Below are positions 48,118 to 60,429 of a stretch of 64,000 bases of DNA, piece after piece. Source of the stretch: Dryas octopetala (taxonomy: Eukaryota > Streptophyta > Magnoliopsida > Rosales > Rosaceae); the NCBI GenBank assembly GCA_963921425.1, contig OY992833.1, positions 3,102,501 through 3,166,500 on the forward strand, in the 5' to 3' direction. The translations under genes were made by a program, and so were the position numbers. Positions within the stretch are counted from its first letter, which is position 1; every line of letters begins with the position of its first letter. The notes beneath the pieces were generated by a model. It was given only the letters and a program-made list of their open reading frames with translations. It did no database searches and had not been told where the DNA came from.

Positions 48118-50900
48118 GAAAGGGAGATATTGTACTATCTTGATCACACCAAGAAGGGATCATCTTTTTCAGCCAAAGCATCATCAACAACCCTATGGCA
48201 TCGACGCCTAGGGCATCTATCTCATCAAAATCTACGTTCTCTTCCATTTTCCATTAAAGCATGTAATACTCTTAAGTGTTCTATTTGTCCATTAGCAAAA
48301 CATACTAGATCACAATTTCCTATAAGTTCTATTTCAAGCATTGCTTCTTTTGAATTGTTGCATGTTGACATTTGGGGTGGTTACCATGTTACTCCTATTT
48401 ATGGAGCTCGTTACTTTCTTACCATAATGGATGATTACACTCGTTGCACATGGATATACTTGATGAATCATAAGTTCGACACTCGTAATCTATTAATGAC
48501 TTTCATTAATCTTGTTGAAACCCAATTATTCGTAGTGATAATGGACCAGAATTTACACTCGATTCTTTTTATTCTACCAAAGAAATCATTCATCAAACAA
48601 GTTGTGTTGCCACCCCTCAACAAAATGGGGTGGCAGAAAGAAAACCCCGTCATCAACTAAATATTGCATGTGCTTTACCTTTTCAAGCACATCTACCCAA
48701 ATGTTTTTGGGGGGAGGCGATTTTGGCTGCTACCTACCTCATCAATAAAATAAAACACCTACGTACATCACTTTTGCAAGGAAAAACACCCTATGAACTT
48801 TTGTTTCATGTCTAACCAAGCTTTTCTCATTTGAGAGTTTTTGGATGTTTGTGTTTTGCTTCCACTCTGCACAACGTCCATCAAAATTCAACGCTTGAGC
48901 CATTCGATGTCTTTCTTGGATATTCATACGGGAAAAAGAGGTATAGTTTATGATATCGAACTTGGTAAAGTGTTATTTTGTTTCTCGTGATGTTCTTTTT
49001 TATAAAAATGAATTTCCTTATTCACATGATTACGCTGTCAATGACACAACGTTATACCTCTTGCAGTTTGGGATGACACCAGTTTTGTTCCTACTAATTA
49101 GAACAAACACAGCATTCCCAATACACCACAAACACCATTTACATACCACCGAACTAACACCACCAACAACAGCCCTTATCATCACTCCACCAACACCAAA
49201 TGACACCATGGTTCCTCCTTCACCCGCACCTACTCCACGACCATACGACCATCTTCGTCGCGTCGTTCCGCTCTCGAAACTAATCCACCAACTTATCTCT
49301 AAAGCTACCTGGTTGATGTGCAGCTCCCTTCTCGTCCCAGTTCATCACATGCCTCCAACGTGGTCCACAATAAAAGTACTTCACATTCCATCTCCACCAT
49401 TCTTTCATATGATCATTTATCGCTACAATATCATGCTTTTACTACCTCTTTATCTTGTGCCAAATAACCAAAAACATTTCAGCAGGCCCTTCAAGATCCT
49501 CTTTGGCGAGTTGCCATGAGAAGTGAGATTGATGCCCTTGAAGCCAATCAAAATTGGGTGCTTCAATCTCTCCCACCAGGTAAGAAACTCGTTGGCTACA
49601 AGTGGGTTTACAAAATCAAGCTTCACCCGGATGGTACAATTGAGAGGTATAAGGCAAGGTTGGTGGCGAAAAGTTACAGCCAAGTGGAGGGTCTAGACTA
49701 TCGTGAAACATTTGATCTGGTTGCCAAATTGGTCATTGTCCGTCTCTTGCTGGCTGTTGCCGCCACTCAAGGTTGGCATTTACACCAACTTGATAACGCC
49801 TTCTTAATTACATGATGACCTTCACAAAGATGTACACATGTCTTTGCCACTTGGATTTGGACAAAAAGGGGAGACACAAGTTTGTAAGCTTCACAAATCC
49901 TTATATGAGCTGAAGCAAGCCTCCAGACAATGGTTCTTAAAGTTGTATACGGTTCTCAAATCTAGTGGGTATCAATAATCCAAGGCCGATTAATCTTTGT
50001 TCGTCCGATCACAAGGTAAAAGTTTTACAGTTATATTTGTATATGTTGATGAAGTTATTTTAGTAGGAAATAACATTCAACAAATTGATGCTACAAAGCG
50101 TTACTTGCTTGAAAAATTCAAGCTCAAATATCTTGGTAAATTAAAGTATTTCTTAGGGCTTAAGGTGGTGCGTTCATCCAAGGGTATTTCACTCTCACAA
50201 AGAAAGTATGCCCTTGAGATATTAGAGGATACTGGTTTTCTTGGTGTCAAGCCCAGAAAATTTCCTATGGAGCAAAACATTAATCTCGCACAATCCGATG
50301 AAGAATTATTAAAAGATGCTTCAGTGTATAGAAGACTTGTGGGAAGGTTAATATGCTTGACTATTACAAGACCAGACTTGACATATGTTCATGTTCTCAA
50401 TCAGTCAGTTCATGGATAGACCACGAGTTCCACACCTTGATGCGGCACACAGAGTTTTTAGGTACATCAAGCGAACACCAGGACGAGGAATCATGTTCTC
50501 AACTACAATCTCAATTCAACTAAGAACATTGATCATGTGTTATTGTGTCATACTTGAGCAATCTCCCATTTATTGGAGAATAAAGAAGCAAGCAATTGTA
50601 TCTAGATTAACAGAAGAAGCAAAATATCGCTCCATGACATCGATCGACTTGTTGTGAGGTTACTTTGTTAAAGTATGTTCTTAATGACTTGAGAATTAAT
50701 CATACACAGCCTGTGAAACTTTATTGTGACAACCAGGCAGCTCTTCACATTGCTTCAAATCCGATTTTTCATGAACGTACGAAGCACATAGAGATTGATT
50801 GTCACTTAGTAATTGAAACAACACATTCGAACGCTTCACCAACCTGCTGATGTGTTCACGAAAGCATTAAGCTCGTAACAATTGGAGACTCTACTTGGCA
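48118..50900 (+). pseudogene. copia pol remnant: integrase, RT, RNase H
   Basis: From the left: GAG-pre-integrase/HHCC zinc region (LWHRRLGHLS ... CSICPLAKH, about 48190-48300); integrase core start HVDIWGG near 48365; frameshifts near 48530 and 48630; a degenerate stretch 48815-49515; RT from 49516 ([28 protein letters not shown]); frame change near 49800 and stops near 49980; then the catalytic box at about 50040, which reads YVDE instead of YVDD; RNase H at 50385-50870 in two frames, ending with [12 protein letters not shown]. At least five frame changes show it is dead. Confidence 0.88.
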
Positions 50901-50940
50901 AGTTGGGTGTAATTAACATACACTCCAACTTGAGGGGGAG

Positions 50941-51161
50941 TGTGAAAGAAGGAAAGAATTAGTCGAATTGATCTCGATTATCAATCCCTTGTATACAACT
51001 GTATCTATATTATTGCTTTCCTAGTTTGTTATATTTAGAGCTTAATTATAGGAGTTAACATAGGAGCATTGATTGCTATTTTCTGTATAAAGTTTGTAAT
51101 TAGCCATTCATTGGAATTAGTCCAATCGATTCACCCAAACATCTTTTTCTACATTCTATCA
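50941..51161 (+). repeat. 3' LTR of the copia element (221 bp)
   Basis: Begins tgtgaaagaagg right after the purine tract and ends ttctatca. There is no partner LTR in the window because the 5' end is lost. Placement of the right end is supported by the TG...CA rule only. Confidence 0.7.
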
Positions 51162-52388
51162 CTTGGGTAAACCATTATTGGCTAGAGAAACTCAATCAGG
51201 AGGCTTTTAGGCTTGATCAAACTCATTGAGGCTTTAAGCTTTAATTGATAAAAATCTGACCCAAATATGAAGGCCCAAAATTTGATTAAAAAAATTAAAA
51301 AATTAAATGAAACGACCCGGCCTCAAAACTAGGCCGGAACCACATCTTTTATCTTTCTTGCACAATATATAAAGCAGCCCGGCCCATTTTTATCTTCCAT
51401 CGGGCCGATTTCATTACTCAGAAATCATAACTCGACCTCAAACAAGGCTAGAATTATTTCTTTGGCTTGAAATTAATACTTGAACACACTTATTGCATTT
51501 AATCGGGCCGATATATTTCATTTTGATAACGATTCCGATGGAAAAGTCAATTGAATTTATTTGAGCCAAAGTTGATCGGAAGGAATTTTATCCTATTCGA
51601 TCAACATTATAAAATCAATTGGAACATGCCACCATGAGGCCGGCCATCATTTCTAAAAATCAATCTGACCAAAACAAAATTGATCAACTCAAAATCAATC
51701 GAAATTTATTTCTATCAGGCCGCTTGTCTCTTTTAATTGTCAATCGGAATTTATTTGATACCCAAGACATTGAGTGGAATAAATTCGATAGGGAGAAAAT
51801 TTCTACTAAGTCGATCGGAATAAATCCTATTAGACTAAAATTGGTGAGTTTGATCAAAACGTTTCACTCACTCCATATACCCGTCGACCACTCATGTCAC
51901 TTGGAATTCTCTTTACTTTAATATACACATAAGAATGTATATATTGGCTCAACACACCCACCTTTAATTTCTACATCAGCAAACCAACCAATGGATATGT
52001 ACTCCAAGAACCCAATTTTCTTCCTGCCCAAGCCAACATTAGGTATTGAATGAAAACAAGCTTGATCAGTGCAGCCATCAAAAAACACAAAGCCATTATC
52101 TTGGCTATACTTTGAAGATGTTGGATTCTTTCTAGATTGAAATGAATCCACTCATCTAAAATAAATTTAAACTTGGCTGTAATCTCTCTCTGAGCAATGC
52201 ATTACCCATCCTTACGAGGCTGCTGATCACATTCAAAATTTCGCCCACTAACTATTTGATTTTTTGGCTAGAGTCAAGGCTATTTAATTTTTCCAAACAA
52301 CCCAATGGTAATACGGCCAATGTTGATCCTATTATTTCTATTTCGATCTATTTTTCTGCTGATATCAAAATATGGGCCAAACTGTAGT
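51162..52388 (-). mobile_element. Family E fragment, copy 2
   Basis: About 950 bases (51430-52385) match copy 1 after its insertions are removed, with roughly 10 percent differences. It lacks the MITE and the 3.3-kb solo LTR, so it shows both empty sites. Similarity stops at about 52388 (ggccaaac). The first 270 bases, with repeated cggccc/gccgg words, probably also belong to E. Strand is given by comparison with copy 1. Confidence 0.75.
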
Positions 52389-53279
52389 TAGGATTAGTGT
52401 GAACCGCAGATCAATTATCGATGCTGCTTTTTATCCTTGGAAGATTAGATCAAGAGCACTTGTCCTTTTGAGTAGTAAAACTTGTTATAATTAACATATC
52501 CTAATTTTGTAGCATTAAACATGCATAAAGAAATGACTTAAAGCATAAAAAATTTATATTTTGATAAGAGCCCATGGGTAGAACTTACCCTTGAAAATCG
52601 ACTTGCAAGGGAATATTTGGATCCTAAAATTCCACCACGCTTCCACACCCAACATCCTCATTGGCCCACTATCGACACTAGCTTCATGGTAATCATTTCC
52701 TTAATTTAAGACTGTTTTAACTCACCTACTAGTATCCAATGACTCGATATTGATATATACATAATATTGATCTCATACTAATCTATCTTATAGATCATTG
52801 TTTTCGTGGAGTCGAGCCTAATTGTGTAGTGAGATCTACTATGATACCAATTGATAGAAGCTCATGATTGACAAAAAAATCTAGCCCTTGAAAACTTACT
52901 TGCAAAGAAAGGGTGTCCAGTAACTTATATACAATTCAAAAATATTATATTTTTCAAATGTGAGATATGTGGGTCATAACATATTTTCATATAACAAATT
53001 GACAAACTTTAATTTGTCTTTAATTATAACTATGTAGATGTAATTGAAATAACATTCAAAACATAGGACATTTTTTCAATAAGAACTATTGAGATTAAAT
53101 TGGATATTTTTTCATATTATTTTCCCTGATATTTTCCCTAGCATTGTGAATTGAACACATGTTGTGGGGTGAGCTAGCTAGGTAGGTTGTGAAAGTGTGT
53201 TTTAATTGTTATTATCTAAATGTAAAGAGCGGTAACAAAGTTGCTAATTGGCTTTTGCTCACACAAAAAAAAAAGGTGG
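52389..53279. other. Unassigned AT-rich DNA
   Basis: No gene or element ends could be identified; LTR-like material is possible but not shown. Confidence 0.4.
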
Positions 53280-53376
53280 CACTATTGGCACTCCAAATAT
53301 GTCATCATACACAAAAATATACAAATTTTCTCTTATGTTTGGAGTGTAGGATGACTTTTTTGGAGTGCCATTAACA
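53280..53376. repeat. Small inverted-repeat element, about 97 bp
   Basis: Left arm ttggcactccaaat followed by gtcatcatac; right arm, read inward, atggcactccaaaa followed by gtcatcctac. Poly-A tracts lie on both sides. Probably a tiny MITE; no target duplication was established. Confidence 0.55.
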
Positions 53377-53483
53377 TTTAAAAAAAAAAAAAAGGTTTTT
53401 TACCTAACAGACCAAAATGAGAAAGAAACTTAACATACAATACACCCATTCCCAAACTTACCTTGCATGACAAAATTAGCTTC

Positions 53484-53690
53484 ATGTGTTCGGCAATTCC
53501 CGTCGAGTGCTCGGCAACTGTAAATGCAGCTTGTATATGCAACTCAAAATGCCCTTAAAACTGCAGATGCAACTCTAAATATAAATTAAAATGCAAAAAA
53601 ATAAAATAAAATTTTCTCACCATCTTAATTTGGTAGTGAGCATCACCATTCTATTATGTGTATGTTATGTGTCATGTTTACTAATAATAG
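53484..53690. repeat. Left member of a 3-kb-spaced inverted repeat
   Basis: Contains gtcgagtgctcggc and then ttttctcaccatcttaat and gtgagcatcacca. The same words occur inverted at 56480-56625. See the right member. Confidence 0.6.
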
Positions 53691-53753
53691 GTTAAATATG
53701 GTTAATTAATATATTAAGATGTTCTTATTATGAGAGAGAAAAGTGATTTATGA

Positions 53754-54021
53754 GGGTGTTCCTAATTCAGATTTTAATAGATTTTAAAAGTCCAACGAAA
53801 TCTAAGTCTTCTCAATTAGGATTTTAATGGATTCCATAGAAATCTAGGTGTCCCCAACTCGAATTTTAATAAATTCCTTAGAAATATAGGTGTCCTAAAA
53901 AACTCATGGATTTCATTAGGTGGTGGATTTTCATGTATTTTTTTGATATAACAAATGTCATGAGAATGCAGCCATTTCCCCTTAGATTTAAAATCCATTA
54001 AAATATGAGTCAAAGACACCC
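53754..54021. repeat. MITE-like inverted repeat, about 268 bp
   Basis: The left end gggtgttcctaatt...attttaatagatttta matches the right end read inward, gggtgtctttgact...attttaatggatttta. The inner attttaatggatt motif resembles the PIF/Harbinger-type element at 15978-17048. No target duplication was confirmed. Confidence 0.5.
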
Positions 54022-54043
54022 ATTAAAATAGAAAATAACCCTT

Positions 54044-54469
54044 TAGCTCCCAATCAGATATGCAGAGGCAGAACTCCATCTCTCCCCCTCCTATTTTTTT
54101 GGCTGCCCTTCTCCCTTCGACGCCAGTGAAACCTTTCTCAACTCTGCGGTCACCACTCTTCCCTCCTCTTCCTTTCTTTGTCATTTCTTATAATTGATGA
54201 ATCTTTTTCTCACTTTCACTTTACCTTTGGTTGCTGAATTTTTGGTATAAAATAAAAGACAAACATATTATAAAATAGAAAATGAAAGGAACTAACCCAA
54301 CAAAAGATAAAAAACTCATATGTTAGCAAAAAAAATAAGAAAACCCAAATGGCCCTTTCTACCCAATTATCCACATGTTTTAAAATTTTGGTCAATACCA
54401 ACCCAAATATAAACAATTTCACAAAGCTAGACGTCCAAAACCAACAAAGTGATAACTTGGGGAGAGAAA

Positions 54470-54514
<45 letters not shown>

Positions 54515-54640
54515 AGAGAGAGAGAGGAAGGGAGAATAGTGACTTGCTGAAGTTTGGGAAGCCGTCACCGACTTGAAGGAGGGGCCGCATAAAAGATGGC
54601 AAGAAAAGGTGTGGGATTCTACATATCTGATTGGGAGCTA
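54044..54640. repeat. Inverted-repeat element, about 600 bp, with an (AG)n core
   Basis: Ends tagctcccaatcagatatg on both sides in inverted orientation (about 23 bases, one mismatch; weaker pairing to 54030 and 54652). It contains an (AG)n microsatellite at about 54474-54530. The long minus-strand open frame across it owes its Ser/Leu run to the microsatellite and is unlikely to be a gene. No target duplication was found. Confidence 0.6.
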
Positions 54641-54793
54641 ATAGGGGATTTTCATTTAATTTTTTTATATTCTTAAACAGTAGACAAAGAATGAGGAGGA
54701 GAAAGAGAAAGAAGGGAGTGGTGGCCAACGACGTCGACCAGAGGGGGCCACGGCTTTTAATAGAGGGGTAGGGTTACAGGTCGTGTTTATAAT

Positions 54794-56304
54794 TGATCAT
54801 GTAAACTAAATTTCATATGATCATGATTCAGATTGATATATGATACAATAAAACATGAATAACCATGGATGATTCAATTCATACCTTGTTCTCTTTATTA
54901 GAAGCCGATTAAGATCGATGTGAATCCAAATGCTCTTCACCTATTGGTTCTTCTAGTTAAACAAATGTCTAACCTCTAATTAATCCACGTTATAAGGAGG
55001 TCGAGGAACAAATTTATTGGAGAATGAGAGTGCTAGCTCTCTTCTCTCATTTTGGCTATAGAGCAAATGCAAGAAGATAGAATTAACTATACCGGGTTTT
55101 CACTAGTTATCTCTTCATGACTTGGGCCCCCTTTTATAGACTTGAGTGGAAAACTATTTTCCACTAAAAGGGGGTCATCCATCCTAGTCTCATGGGCTAA
55201 GTGGTTAGTCTATTTGACTAGGTAATTAACATTTAATTTAATTATTAATTAATTAATAAGCCCATCATTTTATTTCCTTCTATTTACTCTCAGGCTTAAT
55301 TAATTAACTTTAATTAATTTTTGTTCAAGCCTAATTCTAATCCACCTGCACCTATTGGTGTGTGACCTTTTAGGTTCCAATTAAATACTACAACGGTTTT
55401 AGGACACTTTCCTAATAAGGGTTTTGGTAAACTTACTATTTTACCTTTAGTTCTTTACAAGCCATGATTGATATCTAACAACATGTCATGGCTACCTATA
55501 TTAACCGGAAGAGAGAACTTATTCAGTCTTGATTGCAACACAATACAATCTTTCTGTCATTCTATGTTCCGAATTATGGCAAGTATAATATTCTGTCAAC
55601 CTTAACATGATCTTTGAGGTTCAGCACTTATGTATAGATTCCATTCGATTAAGTAAGCTTGTTCCATGATCAGGTACTCTGGCTAGAGATTCCTGAATGT
55701 AAGCATATGTTGCCTCTTGGAACATCTCTCATATTACCAAGAGTGACCAATAATTTGTTGAACACAAATCTATCCTCATAACTCTATAGATATGCCCAAT
55801 ATGTACCTTTAACTAACTATAGGAGCTTAATTTTATAATACAGTTAAAGCATGGTGACTGAGTGCACAAGACAATCGTGGTGTCTCAAGTTTAAGGATCA
55901 ATTGTATTATCAAGACTTATAAAATTTCGGATGATGGGTGATTAATACTTTATAATAAGTATTCATTTTGTTGGTCATGTTCCGTGAACCATTTATTGAC
56001 ACCCATGATCTTCTCTTGGTGTCTCTACACCGATAATCTGAGACCCATTGACATTAACCATGCAGGGTAGATCATGCTAGTCTTACTAGATTTTATATTG
56101 TCTATATGTCAATCCTATGACCATGAACAATTTAAGATTTAAGTACTGATGGATATAAGTTTCACTGTCCTAATTAGGACATTATTCCCTTAACTTAAAA
56201 CGATGGACTTCTTTTATGTATACACATATATAAAGATATAATATGCATATGAACAATGTTACATTAAAGACATGTTTCCTTGATGTTAGAAATATACGAA
56301 AACA
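54794..56304 (-). mobile_element. Solo LTR, 1511 bp, Ty1/copia (SIRE/Maximus-like)
   Basis: The minus strand starts TGTTTTCGTATATTTC and ends ...CATGATCA; tataat flanks both sides (54788-54793, 56305-56310; a 5-bp duplication lies within it). A minus-strand TATA box (tataaaaggg near 55136) fits an LTR promoter. The text of the LTR (for example the region of 55620-55760) resembles LTRs of the large SIRE/Maximus copia lineage; this is from general familiarity, not from a search. No coding region or second LTR. Confidence 0.72.
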
Positions 56305-56479
56305 TATAATACGTTTATCAAAACGATTGGCGTGAGGGTATATTGCAATAGGTCGGGTATGGGTTGAACGGTTTTATTTTATGTTTTTTTTTAAAAAAAT
56401 TTAATAGAACTTTTTGGAAGGTAAATAAGTTTTACTATTATTTAATTGTTTTTTCCTCTCATATATGGTTAATGTAGAG

Positions 56480-56650
56480 GAAAGATGAGATGTGTAGACC
56501 TGGGTGGTGATGCTCACCACTAAGTTAATTAAGGTGGTGAGAAAATTTGTTGTCAAATGCAAATACAGAGGCAACCTCTTTTGATGGGATGCATGATGAA
56601 TCTGCCGAGCGCTCGACACATTTTTTTTACGCTGATGGACATGTGTACAC
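56480..56650. repeat. Right member of a 3-kb-spaced inverted repeat
   Basis: Inverted relative to 53484-53690 (gtggtgagaaaatt, gccgagcgctcgac). With the left member it could mark the terminal repeats of an older DNA transposon of about 3.1 kb, into which the MITEs and the solo LTR later inserted. Confidence 0.55.
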
Positions 56651-57511
56651 GCATACAATGTCATTTGACTTAATTTATTTTAGAAATAATTACTCTATAC
56701 TACATCTTTGCTATGATTTTTAACTTCTAATACTATTATTATTAATATATAAAAATCAGGTTAGTTTTATTAACAATTAGGTTAGTTTGACTGCATGTCA
56801 TTCAATTGACTCCAGCTCAGTGGGCTGCTTGCCAGCTGGCGTGTGTTAAGTGATGCACTTTTACAATTTTACCCTTATGGCAGTTCTTCTGGTTCTATCT
56901 TCATCTGGGTTGATCTTGTTGTTCTTGATCAATTGCTAATTTTACAGTTGGTTTGCTATTGATTTTGATGTTTGTTTTGTATTTTTTTTCTCCTTTTGTT
57001 TCAATTTTTGCTTGTCTACTCTCCCTCAAATTCAGTCTATGATTTGATAGTTGAAGCCTCAGTTGCGGTTTTGATTTTTTGTTTTGTTTAAATTTATAAG
57101 TATTTTTCGATTGAAGCTGAGTTGTTTAATTGATTTTCATGTTGATTTTCAGTTTAGGTATAGTTTTCGATTTTGAATTTGATTTTTGTTGACAGTATTA
57201 TGTAGTTTTTGGATTTGCATGTTGATTTTTGTGTTAGGTATAGTGTTGAATTTGAATTTGTTAATAATTTATGTAGTTTCAGTTGTGCATACGTGCTTAA
57301 TAGCTTGCTTTTATTCACTTTAGTGTTGAATTTTTATTTAGTAATATTATGCAGTTTTAGTTGTGCTATATGTGCTTGATAGGTTGCTTTTATTGACTTT
57401 TAATAGTTTTGGTCTTTATTGTTTAGGTTATAGGAATGGTTATGTAGTTTCTATTGCAGTTGTTAACAATTTGATTCATTTGCTCGATCTGTTTTTGTTT
57501 AGGTTATAGCA
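56651..57511. other. Leader/promoter side of the Mutator-like element
   Basis: T-rich sequence upstream of the MURA start. A probable leader-intron acceptor (tttgtttag|gttatag) lies at about 57495-57503. The terminal inverted repeat of the element was not identified here. Confidence 0.4.
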
Positions 57512-59781
57512 ATGGAAATGTTTAAGTTTGCTAGATGCACATATGGCGATGATGGTGTTATGCTTAGTTTGCTGGAGAATACTACTTATATGGGACTGTG
57601 CCTTGAGTTGTATTCCAAATTTAAGAAACTCAAACCTAATCGGTTTGAGTTGAGGTATTCTTTTTGTGACTATAAGATGATTAAATTGGAGTCTGATTTG
57701 GACATTCGAATTATGTTGACTGTGTTTGATCTGATGAATACTAGTATTGTTGATATTTCAATCAATGATAAAATCGATTTCGATGTTGCTATTGTTGATA
57801 AAAATTGCTCTTCATCTCCATCAAATAAGCTAGAGTATGGCTGTTGATGGTAGTTTTGATGAGAGTGATTATTTAGGAAAATTTGGTTCTTGTGAGGTTC
57901 ATCGGTATCTCTCTACTGATTGGGAGGGCTATATCTGTGAGATTGGCCAAAAATTTGAAAGAGGTGCTATAGAATTTTGTGAGCAGCTAATCAAATATGC
58001 TATTGAGTGCGGTTTCTGATTTGTATAGGTTAGGAATGACAAAAAGAGGGTATATGCTGTGTGTTTCAAGAAAGAATCAGATGGTTGTGAGTGGTCTGTG
58101 TATGCTTCTACATTTGGTCTGAATGGTTTCTTTTATATTAGAAAGTTAAATAATGTTCATACATGTACTGGATTGTTTCAAGAGCAAAAGAACAAGCTAC
58201 TTGGAGGTCGTATTGTGTCTAGTTTGCTGAAAGAACAGGTTCAAGCTAATCCATCAATTAGGCCAATCGACATTATGAAAGATTTCAGGTAGAATTATGG
58301 TTTAGATATTTCCTACTATACAGCTTGGCATGGCAAGGACTTTCCTAGCGTGCTGTTCTTAGTGATGAAGGTGACTTTGCACCTTAGTTGGTATGTTGGT
58401 GCGTTGCGGTTGGCAAACGAAGGGTCTTTGATTGATCTTGAATGCAATGATGAGACTCGTCGTTTTGAGTGCTTGTTTGTTTGTTTCAAGGCTTATGTTG
58501 ATGGCTTTTTATTCCTTCGACCTATGTTGTTTGTTGATGCAACTTTCATAAAGAAAAAGTATAAGGGAGAGATGCTTACTGCATCTGCAAAGAATGGAAA
58601 TCAAGGTATCTTAATGATTTTTTTGTTTTTGTTGCTGACTGCATCTGCATTTTGATGTTTTGTGAATTATTTTTTATATGTATAGTTTTAGTTTTTGATT
58701 GCTAATACGTTTTTTTATTTTGGATCTTTGTAGAGATATTCATTTATGCTTTTGCTGTTGTTGATTTTGAGACTGAGGCTAACTGGAGTTGGTTCCTACA
58801 AAAGATTTGTGGTATTATAGAACTGCAAGGTAGGACAATGACAGTTATATTAGATCGCCACAAAGGACTTCTGCAAGGTGTTCCAAAGGTTTTCCCTCTT
58901 TCTCCACATGGATATTGTCTGTATCACTTGAAGAATAACCTACGTGGAAGGTACCCTGGGACTTTTGGTAAAATGGTTAAGGAGAAGGTTGTGCATCTAT
59001 TCACTCAGCTTGCATATGCTCCTACTGTATCTACTTATGAGGAGAAGCTGGTTGAATAGTTGGGTGAGGGTGAGAAACAAGTGACAGAGTTTTTGGGTGA
59101 CTTCCAAAAGAGAATTTTGCAAATGCCTATTTTCCTAGGAGAAAATATGGGGAGCTAAGCAATTCCCTTTCGGAATCATTGAATAATATGATTTAGAACA
59201 TTCGGTTTCTGCCTATTTGTGAATTGGTTGATGCAATGAGGCACAAGATCATGGTAATAACGTCTGAAAAGAAGGATATTTTGACAAGGTGGCATACTAT
59301 ACCTTGTCCAAGAAGTGAGGATGAAATGAATTTGGAATTGAAAAAAGAAAGGCATTGGAAGGTTGCAAGGTCTAGTCCTACTGTTTTTGAAGTTGCTGTT
59401 GATTATTCATTTGTGGTTGATCTTGAAAGATGTCTATGCTCTTCTCGTTAATGGCAGCTCAAACGGTTTCCATGTATTCATGCAATGAGGGCAATTCAAA
59501 GCTGTGGTGCTTCAGTTTATGACTTTTTTGAAAACTTTTAGAAGGTTAATTACTATCGAGCTGCATACTAGAGTGCAATTTGGCCTGTGTCAATAGTTGA
59601 GAAGCCTGATGGGTCGCCTCAAGTGCTTGTGCTACCACCTCGTACAAAGAAGCAAGTTGGGAGACCGAAGGTCGGTAGGGTGTTATTGACAGGTGAAGTT
59701 CCAAAGCGGAAAATGAAGTGTAAGCGCTGTGGTCAATATGGAAGGCATAATCAGAAGACATGCATTGCTATTATTGGATAA
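57512..59781 (+). pseudogene. Mutator-like element transposase (MURA type), broken
   Basis: Order: a PB1-like N-terminal domain (57512-57847, ATG at 57512); a frame change near 57840; the MuDR DNA-binding domain (58020-58290); a transposase core with first aspartate in FVDATF (about 58536) and second in VILDRHKG (about 58853); then CLYHLKNNLRG. A 128-bp GT-AG intron lies at 58606-58733 (CAAG|GTATC ... TTTGTAG|AG). A SWIM zinc finger sits at about 59430-59490 (C-x-C ... FPCIHAMRAI) and a C-terminal knuckle C-x2-C-x4-H-x4-C at about 59720-59763 (CKRCGQYGRHNQKTC). Breaks: stops at 58017-58019, 58026-58028, 58290-58292, 59057-59059 and 59449-59451, plus a frame change between 59060 and 59220. The transposase cuts and pastes elements with Mutator ends. 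Confidence 0.9.
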
Positions 59782-60429
59782 TCATAATGAAGATTGGTTA
59801 ATAGAGTTTACTGTAGTTAACAATTTGATAGAGTTTACAATTAACAATTTTATAGATTTTAGTGTCTTGACATGAAAATATCATGCAATTATTTGAGTGG
59901 ATCATTAAAAATTTAATAGATTTAAACTTTCTCGATTTTTCTATTATATTTGGATGCAAGTTGAAGTTTTGTTGCCTTTATATTGCTGTTATTGTCCTTG
60001 AATTTTAATATTTACGTTTAGTTTGACCCGCAATTTCAGATACTTTTTTGACATACTTGGCATTTTTTGGTTTTTAACTTGTTTCTTTTGTGTTGAGAAG
60101 GTTTACATTTGATACATTTTGCTTCGTTAGGCTCAATTTGTCTCTAATTTTCATTTTATTATGTTGCTTGCATGATTAGCCTGTTTTATTAGGCTTTTCC
60201 TTAGCATAGGTTGAGTTCAAAATGATCTTTTAGTTGGAGTAGCAGTATTGGTTGTAGTTTCATATTAAATGATTTGAAATATGTTTCATATTAAAAGAAT
60301 TCTAAATATAAACAAATAAGCTAAAATTATCACTTTAATTATCAAATATATCATCTGTTCATTCCTGAAATTATTAATACAAAAAGTAATTTGTAATCAT
60401 AACTAATTTCCTAAAATACATGAAACTAC
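59782..60429. other. AT-rich spacer between two convergent genes
   Basis: Tail-to-tail space between the transposase (plus) and the ULP1-like gene (minus). No features were recognised. Confidence 0.5.

Larger units (their letters stand above)
48118..51161 (+). mobile_element. 5'-truncated Ty1/copia retrotransposon
   Basis: Plus-strand pol in copia order (integrase before RT), a polypurine tract gagggggag (50932-50940) and a 3' LTR (50941-51161, starting tgtgaaagaa and ending tctatca). The 5' LTR, primer site, gag and protease are missing: the left edge joins truncated family E LTR at 48117/48118. The pol frames are broken throughout. Confidence 0.88.

Noticed and set aside
54216..54728. Minus-strand open frame of 170 codons with a Ser/Leu run and hydrophobic segments
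   Set aside because: The run is an (AG)n microsatellite and the frame spans the ends of an inverted-repeat element; no family is recognisable.
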